A DNA stretch of 64,000 nucleotides from Paracoccus gahaiensis (GCF_005048225.1 NZ_SUNI01000014.1:54019-118018); one strand, 5' to 3'. Shown: positions 39,445-48,862, numbered from the stretch's first letter. The notes: generated from the sequence alone by a model not told the origin. Made by a program: numbers and translations.

Positions 39445-39741
39445 TCAGGACTGGTATTGTTCGTGATGCCGGATGACTTCGGCGATCACGAAGGTCAGGA
39501 ACTTGCGCGCGAAGGCCGGATCGAGATCGGCCTCGCGCGCGAGGCGTTCCAGCCGCTCGATCTGCTGCGCTTCGCGCGAGGGATCGGACGGCGGAAGGTC
39601 GTGCCGGGCCTTGAGGCGGCCGACGGACTGGGTGTGCTTGAACCGCTCGGCCAGGGTATAGACCAGGATGGCATCCAGCCGGTCGATGCTGGCGCGATGT
39701 TCGGCCAGCAGATCGGCGGCACGGGCGGGGGCGTCGGTCAT
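39445..39741 (-). CDS. Chorismate mutase, AroQ type (second copy)
   Basis: This 98-residue helical protein has the AroQ layout: LLAEHRASIDRLDAILVYTLAERF, the Lys helix VGRLKARHDLPPSDPSRE and a final FLTFVIAEVIRHHEQYQ. Between the acetyltransferase gene (4-bp overlap) and rpsP, it occupies a place where Rhodobacterales often have a small chorismate mutase-like protein. It differs clearly from the copy at 9431-9733, so the two are not a recent duplication. Activity on chorismate is inferred from fold only. Confidence 0.78.
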   Translation of the reverse strand: MTDAPARAADLLAEHRASIDRLDAILVYTLAERFKHTQSVGRLKARHDLPPSDPSREAQQIERLERLAREADLDPAFARKFLTFVIAEVIRHHEQYQS

Positions 39742-40274
39742 GCGGCCTCCGGGGCGGGATGGCGGTAGACGACGCAGGGCGTGTCGAACTCGGGCTGCGG
39801 GGCCAGCCGGTCCCGGATCGCACCGAGCCGTTCGGCCAGCGCGATCGAGCGGGCGTTGTCGGGGTGGATGTAGCTGACCGCCGTGGTCCAGCCGAGCGTC
39901 GCGAAGGCATGGCCACGCGCGGCGCGGGCGGCCTCGGCGACCAGCCCCCGGCCCTCGGCGGCCCCCGACCAGGCGGTCCAGCCCAGCTCGCCCTCGGGCC
40001 AGCCCTCGGGGAACCACGGGCCGGTCATGCCCAGGGGCGTGTCGTCGCCCTTGAGCGTGAAGACGAACATTCCGAAACCGCGCATGGCCCAATGCCCGAT
40101 GACATGGCCGAAGGCGCGCCAGGAGGTTCCGGTCTTCTGATCCGCGCCGCCGCCGATGAAGCGGGCGCGGTCGGAATGGTGAAAGCTGCGCCAATGCGGC
40201 CAGTCGCTGCCCTGCGGCGCGCGCAGGGTCAGGCGGTCGGTGGTCAGGATGGGGGTGGGGTCGAGGCGGATCAT
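39738..40274 (-). CDS. GNAT acetyltransferase, RimL-like
   Basis: The 178-residue protein has the RimL/RimJ-type pattern: PILTTDRLTLRAPQGSDWPHW, GMFVFTLKGDDTPLGMTGPW, and SYIHPDNARSIALAERLGA. Start ATG 40274; the frame upstream reads through the dispersed repeat and is not coding. It overlaps the chorismate mutase gene by 4 bp. Substrate unknown. Confidence 0.85.
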   Translation of the reverse strand: MIRLDPTPILTTDRLTLRAPQGSDWPHWRSFHHSDRARFIGGGADQKTGTSWRAFGHVIGHWAMRGFGMFVFTLKGDDTPLGMTGPWFPEGWPEGELGWTAWSGAAEGRGLVAEAARAARGHAFATLGWTTAVSYIHPDNARSIALAERLGAIRDRLAPQPEFDTPCVVYRHPAPEAA

Positions 40275-40301
40275 CGGGTGTCTCGCTTGGATGGCGTCGG
40301 A

Positions 40302-40350
40302 GCGGGGGCTGTCTGCCCCCGCACCCCCGAGGATATTTTCCCCAAGATGA
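40302..40350 (-). repeat. Dispersed intergenic element, copy 4, after ffh
   Basis: Read on the minus strand: TCATCTTGGGGAAAATATCC, CTCGGGGGT-like block, then GCGGGGGC/GCCCCCGC (40322-40315 with 40309-40302, loop AGACA). It starts 46 nt after the ffh stop in the same orientation. Confidence 0.8.
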
Positions 40351-40395
40351 AAGGACAGGGCTGCCGCGCGGGCAGGAGGGAGGAGGTCGGGCGGG

Positions 40396-41892
40396 TCATT
40401 TCTTGCCAAAGAGCCCGCCGAGGCCGCCGGGCAGGCCCGCGCGACCAAGCTGGCCGCCCAGGCCCTTGGGGTCCGAGAGCATCTTCTGCGCCTCGGCCAT
40501 CTTGGCAGGGTCGAGATTGTCCATGTCGGGCAACCCGCCGCCCTTGCCGGTCATGGCGCGCATGGCCTGCTTCATCATGCCGCCCTTGCCCATCTTGCCC
40601 AGCTTCTTCATCGTGTCGGCCATCTGCTTCTGCATCTTCAGCAGCTTGTTGAGGTCCGAGACCTCCATGCCGGCGCCTGCGGCGATGCGCTTCTTGCGGC
40701 TGGCCTGCAAGAGGTCGGGATTGGCGCGCTCGCGCTTGGTCATCGAGTTGATCAGCGCGATCTGGTGACGGACGACCTTGTCGTCATAGCCTGCGGATTC
40801 GGCCTGCTTGGCCATCTTGGCCATGCCGGGCATCATGCCCATCACGGACTGCATGCCGCCCATCTTCTGCATCTGTTCCAGCTGGCCGCGCAGGTCGTTC
40901 ATGTTGAACAGGCCCTTCTGGAAGCGCTTCATCATGCGCTCGGCCTGCTCGACCTCCAGCACCTGCTGCGCCTTCTCGACCAGGGCCACGATGTCGCCCA
41001 TGCCCAGGATGCGGCCCGCGACGCGTTCGGCGTCGAAGGTTTCCAGCGCGTCCATCTTTTCGCCCAAACCTACGAAGCGGATCGGCTTGCCGGTGACCGC
41101 CCGCATCGACAGCGCCGCGCCGCCGCGCCCGTCGCCGTCCATGCGCGTCAGCACGACGCCGGTGACGCCGACCTTGGCGTCGAATTCGGTGGCGACGTTG
41201 ACGGCATCCTGACCGGTCAGGCCGTCGACGACCAGCAGCGTCTCGCGCGGGCTGGCGATGTCGCGGACCTGCTGGACCTGCGCCATCAGCGCCTCGTCGA
41301 TATGCAGCCGGCCCGCCGTGTCCAGCAGCACCACGTCATAGCCGCCAAGGGACGCCTGCGTCTTGGCGCGCTGCGCGATCTGCACCGCCGTCTGGCCCAT
41401 GACGATGGGCAGCGTGTCGACGCCGATCTGCTGGCCGAGGATCGCCAGCTGCTCCATCGCGGCGGGGCGGTTGGTGTCGAGAGACGCCATCAGAACGCGC
41501 TTTTTCTCGCGGTCCTTCAGGCGCAGGGCCAGTTTCGCGGTGGTGGTGGTCTTGCCCGAGCCCTGCAGGCCGACCATCAGGATGGCCGAGGGCGGGTTGT
41601 CGATGCGCAGCGCCTCGGGGGCGTCCTCGCCCTGCAGCACGCGGATCAGCTCGTCATGGACGATCTTGACGACCTGCTGGCCGGGGCTGACGGATTTGGT
41701 GACCGCCGCGCCCGTCGCCTTGGCGGTGACCGCCTTGACGAAGTTGCGCGCGACCGGCAGCGAGACATCGGCCTCCAGCAGGGCCACGCGGACCTCGCGC
41801 ATGGCGGCGGTGACGTCATCCTCGGACAGGGCGCCCTGCTTGGTCAGCCGGTCGAAGACGCCGCCCAAACGGTCGGAAAGGTTCTCGAACAT
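40396..41892 (-). CDS. ffh: Ffh, signal recognition particle GTPase
   Basis: The 498-residue SRP54 homologue has an N domain (MFENLSDRLGGVFDRLTKQG), G domain with GLQGSGKTTT, DTAGRLHIDEALM and TRMDGDGRGGAAL, and a Met-rich M domain (from about 330: LRGQLEQMQKMGGMQSVMGMMPGM) that binds 4.5S RNA and signal peptides. Start ATG 41892 has AGGAGG 8 nt upstream. A consensus promoter lies 120 nt upstream. The rpsP group follows on the same strand. Confidence 0.97.
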   Translation of the reverse strand: MFENLSDRLGGVFDRLTKQGALSEDDVTAAMREVRVALLEADVSLPVARNFVKAVTAKATGAAVTKSVSPGQQVVKIVHDELIRVLQGEDAPEALRIDNPPSAILMVGLQGSGKTTTTAKLALRLKDREKKRVLMASLDTNRPAAMEQLAILGQQIGVDTLPIVMGQTAVQIAQRAKTQASLGGYDVVLLDTAGRLHIDEALMAQVQQVRDIASPRETLLVVDGLTGQDAVNVATEFDAKVGVTGVVLTRMDGDGRGGAALSMRAVTGKPIRFVGLGEKMDALETFDAERVAGRILGMGDIVALVEKAQQVLEVEQAERMMKRFQKGLFNMNDLRGQLEQMQKMGGMQSVMGMMPGMAKMAKQAESAGYDDKVVRHQIALINSMTKRERANPDLLQASRKKRIAAGAGMEVSDLNKLLKMQKQMADTMKKLGKMGKGGMMKQAMRAMTGKGGGLPDMDNLDPAKMAEAQKMLSDPKGLGGQLGRAGLPGGLGGLFGKK

Positions 41893-42010
41893 GGCCGGGC
41901 CTCCTGCTGGCGCCAAAACGATGATGCCCCCGTGGGCGCAACGCGCTGACGGGGGGCGATCCCCGTGTCGGACGGGGACCGGAAGACGGTGCTTCCGGGA
42001 ATTGGGCAAG

Positions 42011-42039
42011 GATATACGCGGAACGGCGGTCCGTGTCAA
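42011..42039 (-). promoter_or_regulatory. Sigma-70 promoter for ffh
   Basis: On the minus strand TTGACA (42039-42034), 17 nt, TATATC (42016-42011). This near-consensus promoter gives a leader of about 110 nt before ffh with small GC-rich hairpins. Confidence 0.75.
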
Positions 42040-42050
42040 CGCGGGTTGCG

Positions 42051-42088
42051 CCCTGACCGGGACGACCCTCGGGCCGTCCCGGTCAGGG
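42051..42088 (-). terminator. Strong hairpin after azoR
   Basis: Perfect 13-bp stem CCCTGACCGGGAC (42051-42063) with GTCCCGGTCAGGG (42076-42088), 8 nt after the azoR stop. No T-run follows, so it may need Rho or act as an mRNA 3' end stabiliser. Confidence 0.65.
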
Positions 42089-42096
42089 TGCAGGGA

Positions 42097-42681
42097 TCAG
42101 GCCGCGATCTGGTCCAGCACGGCCTGGGCGCGGGCCATGCCGGCCTCGCGGTCGAAGGCCAGGCCGTCTGCGGGCACGAAGGTCACGTCGGTGATGCCCA
42201 TGAAGCCCAGCATGTGGCGCAGGTAGCCCGAGGCATAGTCCAGATCCGAGCCCATGGGCGTGCCGGCGGCGGTATAGGCGACGATGGCGCGCTTGCCGGT
42301 CAGCAGGCCCTCGGGGCCGTCGGCGGTATAGCGGAAGGTGACGCCAGCGCGGGCGATCTGGTCCAGCCAGTTCTTCAGCTGCGCGGGGATCGCGAAATTG
42401 TAGACGGGCAGGCCGATCACCAGCACATCCGCCGCCTGAACCTCGGCCAGCAGCGCGTCCGAGGTGGCGATGCGGTCCTGCTGCGCGGGGGTGGGGGTCT
42501 CGGTGCCGACGCGCACGGCCTGGAACCAGGTCGTGTCGATGGCGGGCACGCCCTCGTTCAGGTCGCGATAGGTGACGGTGGGGCTGCCTTGGGCGGTCAG
42601 GCGGGCCATGATGTCGGCGGTCAGCTGACGCGAGACCGAGGCATCGGCGGTGATGGCGCTGTCGAGGTGAAGGATGTGCAT
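42097..42681 (-). CDS. azoR: FMN-dependent NADH-azoreductase / quinone reductase
   Basis: The 194-residue flavodoxin-like protein starts MHILHLDSAITADASVSRQL and has the FMN-binding VLVIGLPVYNFAIPAQLKNWLD and a YTAAG block, as in AzoR/AcpD. It reduces quinones and azo compounds using NADH. It is divergent from a LysR gene 100 nt away, the usual arrangement for a regulator and its target. Confidence 0.93.
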   Translation of the reverse strand: MHILHLDSAITADASVSRQLTADIMARLTAQGSPTVTYRDLNEGVPAIDTTWFQAVRVGTETPTPAQQDRIATSDALLAEVQAADVLVIGLPVYNFAIPAQLKNWLDQIARAGVTFRYTADGPEGLLTGKRAIVAYTAAGTPMGSDLDYASGYLRHMLGFMGITDVTFVPADGLAFDREAGMARAQAVLDQIAA

Positions 42682-42781
42682 GGCAGGCTCCGATTGCTGA
42701 ATTCTGGGCTTGTCCCCATTTATGTCTATGCACCTGCGAACGAAAGGGTGATAACCGCGCAGTCTTTGTGCGGGGATGCAC

Positions 42782-43624
42782 ATGCAAATCGAATCTTGGG
42801 ATGATATCCGCGTGGCCCTTGCGGTCGCGCGGACCGGAACGGTCAGCGGGGCCGCCGCCGAGTTGGGCGTCCACCATGCCACCGTCATCCGGCGCATCGA
42901 CGCGCTGGAGACCGCCCTGCGCGCCCGGCTGTTCCAGCGCCACACGCGCGGCTATGCGCTGACCGAGGCGGGACGGACCCTGCTGGCGGCGGCGGGGGCG
43001 GCGGACGAGCGGTTCTCGCAGATGGCCACGCAGATCGCAGGCGCAGGCGAGCGGATCGAGGGCGACCTGATCGTGACCTCGCTGCTGGAGTTGACGGATC
43101 TGGTGATGCCGCGTCTGATCGGGCTGATGACGCGCCATCCGGGCCTGCGCCTGACCTATGCCACCGATGCGCGCCTGTTCCGGCTGGATGCGGGCGAGGC
43201 ACATGTCGCGATCCGGGGCGGCCCCAAGCCCACCGAGGCCGATTACGTCGTCAGCGCCATGACGCGCGCGCCGCAGGTGCTGTATGCCTCGGCAGCCTAT
43301 CTGGACCGCCACGGGCCGGTCACCGATCCGCGCGACCATCGCTTTGCCCTGCCGGGGCCGGATGCGCGGGGGGCGCCGCTGATGCGCTGGCTGCAGGACC
43401 GCATCAGCCCCGACAACATCCTGCTGGTCGCTGCCGAGACCGACGCGCGCGAGGCGGTGATCCGGGCCGGTCTGGCCATCGGCGCCCTGCCCGAGGGCCG
43501 GGCCCATGGGCTGGTCCCGGCGCTGAGCCTGCCCGAATGGGATTCGCATCTGTGGCTGGTCACCCATGTCGATCTGCACCGCACCCCCAAGGTGCAGGCG
43601 GTGCTGGCAGCCCTGCGCGGCTGA
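42782..43624 (+). CDS. LysR-family transcriptional regulator
   Basis: The 280-residue regulator has the LysR HTH (WDDIRVALAVARTGTVSGAAAELGVHHATVIRRIDALE) and a periplasmic-binding-like effector domain. ATG 42782 is 6 nt after CGGGG; ATG 42776 adds MH. It probably controls azoR in response to electrophiles or quinones; this is inferred from the divergent arrangement, no clear T-N11-A box was proven. Confidence 0.9.
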   Translation: MQIESWDDIRVALAVARTGTVSGAAAELGVHHATVIRRIDALETALRARLFQRHTRGYALTEAGRTLLAAAGAADERFSQMATQIAGAGERIEGDLIVTSLLELTDLVMPRLIGLMTRHPGLRLTYATDARLFRLDAGEAHVAIRGGPKPTEADYVVSAMTRAPQVLYASAAYLDRHGPVTDPRDHRFALPGPDARGAPLMRWLQDRISPDNILLVAAETDAREAVIRAGLAIGALPEGRAHGLVPALSLPEWDSHLWLVTHVDLHRTPKVQAVLAALRG

Positions 43625-43709
43625 GGTCAGGGGGCCCGGCCTGCGGCGGGTTTCCTTTGGCAAGGGCTGTCGCTAGGTTTTCGCCACGGAACGGGGCAGG
43701 GGGCGGCCA

Positions 43710-44480
43710 GTGGCGCATATCATCGTCGTGGGAAACGAGAAGGGCGGCTCGGGCAAGTCCACCACCTCGATGCATGTGGCGACGGCCCTCGCCCGGATGG
43801 GCCACCGGGTCGGGGGCCTGGATCTGGACCTGCGCCAGCGCAGCTTCGGCCGCTATCTGGAGAACCGGGCGGCCTTCCGCGCGCGGGCGGCGATCGACCT
43901 GCCGATGCCGGCCCTGGGGATGCCCGCGGAGGGGCCGGATCCGCTGACACCCGCCCTGCGGCAACTGGAACGGGATTGCGACTTCATCCTGCTGGATTGC
44001 CCGGGATCGCATACCCGGCTGAGCCAGATGGCCCATGCCATCGCGGACACGCTGATCACGCCCCTGAACGACAGCTTCGTCGACTTCGATCTGCTGGCCC
44101 GCATGTCGCCCGAGGGCGAGGTGCTGGGCCCGTCGATCTATGCCGAGATGGTCTGGGGCGCCCGGCAGATGCGAGCGCAGGCGGGGGCGGGGGCGATCGA
44201 CTGGCTGGTGCTGCGCAACCGGCTTGGCAGCCAGCAGATGCACAACAAGCGCAAGGTGGGCGGGGCCTTGGCCGAGTTGTCCCGCCGCATCGGATTTCGC
44301 GTGGCGCCGGGATTTTCCGAACGCGTGGTCTTTCGCGAGCTGTTCCCGCGCGGGCTGACGCTGCTGGACCTGAAGGATGTCGGAACCGAGACGACGAGCA
44401 TGTCCCATATCGCCGCACGGCAGGAACTGCGCGACCTGGTCGCGGAACTGCACCTGCCCGGGGTCGTGGTCAATTTCTGA
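43710..44480 (+). CDS. mipZ: MipZ, division-plane positioning ATPase
   Basis: The 256-residue ParA-like ATPase has the deviant Walker A NEKGGSGKSTTSMHVATAL, switch I GLDLDLRQRSFGRYLENR, and LLDCPGSH, which together are typical of MipZ. In alphaproteobacteria MipZ forms a gradient from ParB and blocks FtsZ away from midcell. GTG start at 43710 with AGGGGG upstream. It is alone, with a 49-nt convergent gap to the next gene. Confidence 0.92.
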   Translation: MAHIIVVGNEKGGSGKSTTSMHVATALARMGHRVGGLDLDLRQRSFGRYLENRAAFRARAAIDLPMPALGMPAEGPDPLTPALRQLERDCDFILLDCPGSHTRLSQMAHAIADTLITPLNDSFVDFDLLARMSPEGEVLGPSIYAEMVWGARQMRAQAGAGAIDWLVLRNRLGSQQMHNKRKVGGALAELSRRIGFRVAPGFSERVVFRELFPRGLTLLDLKDVGTETTSMSHIAARQELRDLVAELHLPGVVVNF

Positions 44481-44529
44481 GCGGGAACGAGACCGGCCCC
44501 ATGCCATGGGACGGGACCGGTCGGGGGCA

Positions 44530-44766
44530 TCAGGCGCCGGACTTGCGGCGCAGGCCTTCCTGGCGGCAGATCGAGACCGCTTCGGCCTCGTCCAGGGCTT
44601 CGGGATAGGACAGCGGCTTGTCCCACATCACCAGATCAGGGGAGTAGAGCTGGCAGGTGACGGGACCGTCCGGTGTCGCCACCTCGACGGGCGGCGTTTC
44701 GTATTGTTGGCTGCAGGCGGTCAGGGATCCGACAGCGACAGCCAGAAGAGCGAATTTGTAAGACAT
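44530..44766 (-). CDS. Small putative lipoprotein
   Basis: The 78-residue protein has a lipoprotein signal (MSYKFALLAVAVGSLTAC, lipobox LTAC, Cys18) and a mature part of 60 residues with two further Cys (VTCQLYSPDLV and SICRQEG). Family unknown to me; small lipoproteins of this pattern are frequent in Rhodobacterales. The upstream frame to 44847 is not supported. A 15-bp inverted repeat lies about 70 nt upstream. Confidence 0.75.
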   Translation of the reverse strand: MSYKFALLAVAVGSLTACSQQYETPPVEVATPDGPVTCQLYSPDLVMWDKPLSYPEALDEAEAVSICRQEGLRRKSGA

Positions 44767-44836
44767 GAGCAACCTTCGCATCCGAGGGACCAGAGTGAAG
44801 ATGGCCCGCTTGGGAACGGAGGGTTGCCAGACGGCC

Positions 44837-44870
44837 ATCACCGGCAAAGCTAGAAAGCTTTGCCGGTGAT
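44837..44870. terminator. Perfect 15-bp inverted repeat after pdhC
   Basis: ATCACCGGCAAAGCT (44837-44851) pairs with 44856-44870 around the loop AGAA (or TTCT on the minus strand). It lies 27 nt after the pdhC stop. With no T-run, it may be a terminator stem, an mRNA-stabilising stem, or an operator of the lipoprotein gene. Confidence 0.55.
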
Positions 44871-44897
44871 GTCCATAACGCGTTGTTTCTAAACGGT

Positions 44898-46283
44898 TTA
44901 GGCCAGCATCCCGATCGGGTTCTCCAGATGGCTGACGATGGCCTCCAGCAGCTGCGCGCCCAGGGCGCCGTCGATGACGCGGTGGTCGACCGACAGCGTC
45001 ATGGACATGACGTTGCGGACCACCACCTCGCCGCCCTCGACGACCGGCGTGGGGATGCCCGCGCCCACGGCCAGGATGGCGCCATGCGGCGGGTTGATGA
45101 CGGCATCGAAGTTCTCGATCCCGAACATGCCCAGGTTGCTGATCGCGAAGCTGCCACCCTGATATTCATGGGGGGCCAGCTTCTTGGTCTTGGCCCGGCC
45201 CGCCAGATCCTTCATCTGCGCCGACAGCGCGGACAGGGACTTCTGGTGGGCGTCCTTCAGGACGGGCGTGAACAGCCCGCCCTCGATGGCCACGGCCACC
45301 GCCACGTCCGAGGGCTTCAGCTTGAGGATGCGATCCCCGGCCCAGACCGCATTCGCGTCGGGCACCTGCTGAAGCGCCAGCGCGCAGGCCTTGATGATGA
45401 AGTCGTTGACCGACAGCTTGACGCCGCGCGCCTCCAGCTGCTTGTTCAGCGTCCCGCGGAAGGCCATCAGCGCGTCCAGCTTGGCCGAGCGGCGCAGGTA
45501 GAAATGCGGGATGGTCTGCTTGGCCTCGGACAGGCGGGCCGCGATGGTGCGGCGCATGCCGTCCAGCTGAACCTCCTCGGTCTCGCGGTCGGCATACATC
45601 TTGAGCACGGTCTCGGTCGACAGGCCCTTGGGGGCCGCTGCGGCAGCCGGGGCAGGGGCGGCGGGAGCCGCTGCCGCTGCCGGAGCGTCGGCCTTGGCCT
45701 CGGCCGGTTTGGCGCCGGGCTTGGCCGCCTCGACATCGGCCTTGACGATGCGGCCATGCGGGCCGCTGCCGGTGATGGCTGACAGATCCAGCCCCTTGTC
45801 CGCCGCGATGCGGCGCGCGAGGGGCGAGGCGAAGATGCGCTGGCCGTCCTTCGACGGGGCAGGGGCCGCGGCCTTGTCGTCCGCATCCTTGCCGCCCGCA
45901 TCCTTGACAGAGCCTTCGCCCGCCACGGGGGCGCCGATCGGGCCGCCATAGCCCTTTTCCGCGGGTCCGGGTTCCGCGCCCGCATCAGCGGGCTTGGCGT
46001 CAGGCTTGGGTGCCGGCGCCTCGGCGGCCGAGGCATCCTCGCCCTCCTCCAGCAGGACGGCGATGGGGGTGTTGACCTTCACCCCCGACTGGCCCTCGGC
46101 GATCAGGATCTTGCCCATCACGCCCTCGTCCACGGCCTCGAACTCCATCGTGGCCTTGTCGGTCTCGATCTCGGCCAGGATGTCGCCCGACTTGACCGCA
46201 TCGCCTTCCTTGACCAGCCATTTGGCCAGCGTGCCTTCCTCCATCGTGGGGGAGAGGGCGGGCATCAGGATTTCCGTAGGCAT
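44898..46283 (-). CDS. pdhC: Pyruvate dehydrogenase E2, dihydrolipoamide acetyltransferase
   Basis: The 461-residue E2 has one lipoyl domain (residues 1-80, Lys in ETDKATMEF), an Ala/Pro linker, a peripheral subunit-binding domain ([29 protein letters not shown]), a second linker, and the catalytic acetyltransferase core with PHFYL and the DHRVIDG active-site His. It moves the acetyl group to CoA. It is 12 nt after pdhB. Confidence 0.97.
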   Translation of the reverse strand: MPTEILMPALSPTMEEGTLAKWLVKEGDAVKSGDILAEIETDKATMEFEAVDEGVMGKILIAEGQSGVKVNTPIAVLLEEGEDASAAEAPAPKPDAKPADAGAEPGPAEKGYGGPIGAPVAGEGSVKDAGGKDADDKAAAPAPSKDGQRIFASPLARRIAADKGLDLSAITGSGPHGRIVKADVEAAKPGAKPAEAKADAPAAAAAPAAPAPAAAAAPKGLSTETVLKMYADRETEEVQLDGMRRTIAARLSEAKQTIPHFYLRRSAKLDALMAFRGTLNKQLEARGVKLSVNDFIIKACALALQQVPDANAVWAGDRILKLKPSDVAVAVAIEGGLFTPVLKDAHQKSLSALSAQMKDLAGRAKTKKLAPHEYQGGSFAISNLGMFGIENFDAVINPPHGAILAVGAGIPTPVVEGGEVVVRNVMSMTLSVDHRVIDGALGAQLLEAIVSHLENPIGMLA

Positions 46284-46295
46284 CGCACAGCTCCC

Positions 46296-47708
46296 TTACT
46301 TGTAGGTGACTTTTTTCACGGCTTCGACGATCTCGGCGGGCGTGATCAGCGCGTGCTTTTCCAGATTGGCGGCATAGGGCATCGGCACGTCTTTGCCGGT
46401 GCAGCAGATGACCGGCGCGTCCAGATAGTCGAACGCGTTCTCCATCAGATAGGCCGAGATGTGGTTGCCGATGGCGCCCACGGGGAAGCCCTCCTCGACG
46501 GTCACGCAGCGGTTGGTGCGCTTGACCGAGGTCAGGATGGCGTCGTAGTCCAGCGGCCGCAGGGTGCGCAGGTCGATCACCTCGGCCTCGATCCCCTCTT
46601 CGGCCAGCTTGGCCGCCGCCTCCAGCGCATGGGCCACGCCGATGCCGAAGCTGACCAGCGTCACGTCATCGCCCGCGCGCACGGTGTTGGCCTTGCCGAA
46701 GGGGATGGTGAAGTCCGGCAGGTCCGGCACCTCGAAGCTGCGCCCGTAGAGGATCTCGTTTTCCAGGAAGATCACCGGGTTGTTGTCGCGGATGGCCTGT
46801 TTCATCAGGCCCTTCGCGTCGGCGGCCGAATAGGGCATCACGACCTTGAGGCCGGGAATGGCCGAATACCACGCGGCATAGTCCTGGCTGTGCTGCGCGC
46901 CCACGCGGGCGGCGGCGCCGTTCGGACCCCGGAAGACGATCGGGCAGCCCATCTGGCCCCCCGACATGTACAGCGTCTTGGCGGCCGAGTTGATGATGTG
47001 GTCGATGCCCTGCATGGCGAAGTTGAAGGTCATGAACTCGACGATCGGGCGCAGGCCGGCCAGCGCGGCGCCAGTGCCGATGCCGGCAAAGCCCATCTCG
47101 CTGATCGGCGTGTCGACCACCCGGCGATGGCCGAACTTGGCCAGCATGCCCTGGGTGATCTTGTAGGCACCTTCGTATTCGCCGACCTCCTCGCCCATCA
47201 GGAACACGGTCTCGTCGCGCTCCATCTCTTCAGTCATGGCCTCGCGCAGGGCTTCCCGCACGGTCATGGTCTTCATCTTGGTGCCTTCGGGCCAGTCCGG
47301 GCTGCGCGGCGCGGGCTGAGGGGTCTTCACCTCCTCGATGGCCGACTTGCCGGGCTGGGCGCCCTCGTCCTTCTTGGGCGCCTCGGTCTCGGGCGTCTTG
47401 GCTTCGGCGGGCTTTGCCTCGGCCTTTGCCTCGGCCTTGGGGGCGGGGGCTGCGTCGGCATCCTCGCCCTCTTCGACCAGAACGGCGATGGGGGTGTTCA
47501 CGGCGACGCCCTGGGTGCCCTCGGCCACCAGGATCTTGCCCATGATTCCCTCATCGACGGCCTCGAACTCCATCGTGGCCTTGTCGGTCTCGATCTCGGC
47601 CAGGATGTCGCCGGACTTGACCTCGTCGCCTTCCTTCTTCAGCCATTTGGCCAGGGTGCCCTCCTCCATCGTGGGGGACAGGGCGGGCATCAGGATTTCA
47701 ATTGCCAT
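46296..47708 (-). CDS. pdhB: Pyruvate dehydrogenase E1 beta with N-terminal lipoyl domain
   Basis: The 470-residue protein is a lipoyl domain (1-80, [14 protein letters not shown]) and Ala/Glu/Pro linker joined to a transketolase-like E1 beta (from about 140: [46 protein letters not shown]). This fused lipoyl-E1 beta form is known in alphaproteobacteria. Its first 23 residues are nearly the same as those of PdhC, so one domain was probably copied from the other gene. Start ATG 47708; the upstream frame overlaps pdhA. Confidence 0.96.
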   Translation of the reverse strand: MAIEILMPALSPTMEEGTLAKWLKKEGDEVKSGDILAEIETDKATMEFEAVDEGIMGKILVAEGTQGVAVNTPIAVLVEEGEDADAAPAPKAEAKAEAKPAEAKTPETEAPKKDEGAQPGKSAIEEVKTPQPAPRSPDWPEGTKMKTMTVREALREAMTEEMERDETVFLMGEEVGEYEGAYKITQGMLAKFGHRRVVDTPISEMGFAGIGTGAALAGLRPIVEFMTFNFAMQGIDHIINSAAKTLYMSGGQMGCPIVFRGPNGAAARVGAQHSQDYAAWYSAIPGLKVVMPYSAADAKGLMKQAIRDNNPVIFLENEILYGRSFEVPDLPDFTIPFGKANTVRAGDDVTLVSFGIGVAHALEAAAKLAEEGIEAEVIDLRTLRPLDYDAILTSVKRTNRCVTVEEGFPVGAIGNHISAYLMENAFDYLDAPVICCTGKDVPMPYAANLEKHALITPAEIVEAVKKVTYK

Positions 47709-47722
47709 GTGTCGGGGCCCCC

Positions 47723-48757
47723 TCAGGCGTGTTCTTCGGCGCTGCCCTGCGGCAGTTCGTCGGCATAGATGTCGGTCCACAGCTCCTCGAGCGCAGGCTC
47801 GGGGCTGTTCTTCGCGAACTCGGCCGAATCGTTGACGATCTCCTTGATCTCCTTGTCCAGAGCCTTGAGTTCCTCGTCGGTCGCGTGGCTTCCGGTCAGC
47901 AGCAGGTCGCGGATGTTCTCGATCGGGTCGCGCTCGTCACGCATCTTCTGCACCTCCTCGCGGGTCCGGTACTTGGCCGGGTCCGACATCGAGTGGCCGC
48001 GATAGCGATAGGTCATGACTTCCAAGATATAGGGGCCCTTGCCCGCGCGGCAGTGGGCCACGGCCTTCTCGCCGGCGGCCTTGACGGCCAGAACGTCCAT
48101 GCCGTCGACCTGCTCGCCGGGGATGCCGAAGGCCTCGCCCCGGTCGAAGAAGGTCTTGGACTTGGTCGAGCGGCTGACCGACATGCCCATGGCATACTGG
48201 TTGTTCTCGATCACGAAGATGACGGGCAGGTCCCACAGCTCGGCCATGTTGTAGGTCTCGTAGACCTGGCCTTGGTTCGCGGCGCCGTCGCCGAAATAGG
48301 TGAAGGTGACGTTGTCATTGCCCAGATACTTGTCGGCAAAGGCCAGGCCCGCGCCAAGCGGCACCTGCGCCGCCACGATGCCGTGGCCGCCGTAGAAATG
48401 CTTTTCGCGGCTGAACATGTGCATGCTGCCGCCCTTGCCCTTGGAATAGCCGTCCTCGCGGCCGGTCAGCTCGGCCATGACGCCGCGCGCCTCCATCCCG
48501 CAGGCCAGCATGTGGCCGTGGTCGCGATAGCTGGTGATGCGCTTGTCGCCTTCCTTGGCGCAGGCCTCGAGGCCCACCACCACGGCCTCCTGGCCGATAT
48601 AGAGGTGGCAGAAGCCGCCGATCAGGCCCATGCCGTACAGCTGGCCGGCCTTTTCCTCGAATCGGCGGATCAGCAGCATGTCGCGGTAATATTGAAGCAG
48701 CTCGTCCTTGGAGACGTTCGACGGCGCCTCCGAGATGGGGCTTGGTTTCTTGGCCAT
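47723..48757 (-). CDS. pdhA: Pyruvate dehydrogenase E1 alpha
   Basis: The 344-residue TPP-dependent subunit has [32 protein letters not shown], the TPP motif [12 protein letters not shown] ending in NN, and the phosphorylation-loop-like [15 protein letters not shown]. It decarboxylates pyruvate with PdhB. Start: AGGAGG ends 9 nt before ATG 48757; another ATG (48766) follows AGGAGG directly and is too close. pdhA-pdhB-pdhC are spaced by 12-14 nt, a clear operon. Confidence 0.97.
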   Translation of the reverse strand: MAKKPSPISEAPSNVSKDELLQYYRDMLLIRRFEEKAGQLYGMGLIGGFCHLYIGQEAVVVGLEACAKEGDKRITSYRDHGHMLACGMEARGVMAELTGREDGYSKGKGGSMHMFSREKHFYGGHGIVAAQVPLGAGLAFADKYLGNDNVTFTYFGDGAANQGQVYETYNMAELWDLPVIFVIENNQYAMGMSVSRSTKSKTFFDRGEAFGIPGEQVDGMDVLAVKAAGEKAVAHCRAGKGPYILEVMTYRYRGHSMSDPAKYRTREEVQKMRDERDPIENIRDLLLTGSHATDEELKALDKEIKEIVNDSAEFAKNSPEPALEELWTDIYADELPQGSAEEHA

Positions 48758-48783
48758 GCGGCACATCCTCCTGGAAGCGTGGT

Positions 48784-48809
48784 CGGATAGTTCAGCGTTA
48801 AACTATCCG
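48784..48809. promoter_or_regulatory. 9-bp inverted repeat upstream of pdhA, candidate operator
   Basis: CGGATAGTT (48784-48792) and AACTATCCG (48801-48809), 8-nt spacer, lie 27-52 nt before the pdhA start and after the ftsB-like stop. The near-symmetry and low GC against its surroundings suggest a repressor site or leader hairpin. No regulator is known for it here. Confidence 0.45.
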
Positions 48810-48862
48810 TAGCGCATCGCTGCGAGGCGTGCAATCCCGCCGGAAACGCGCCCGGAGCGGCC

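Noticed and set aside
41893..42039. N-terminal extension of Ffh (49 residues)
   Set aside because: It crosses a consensus promoter, and AGGAGG precedes ATG 41892.
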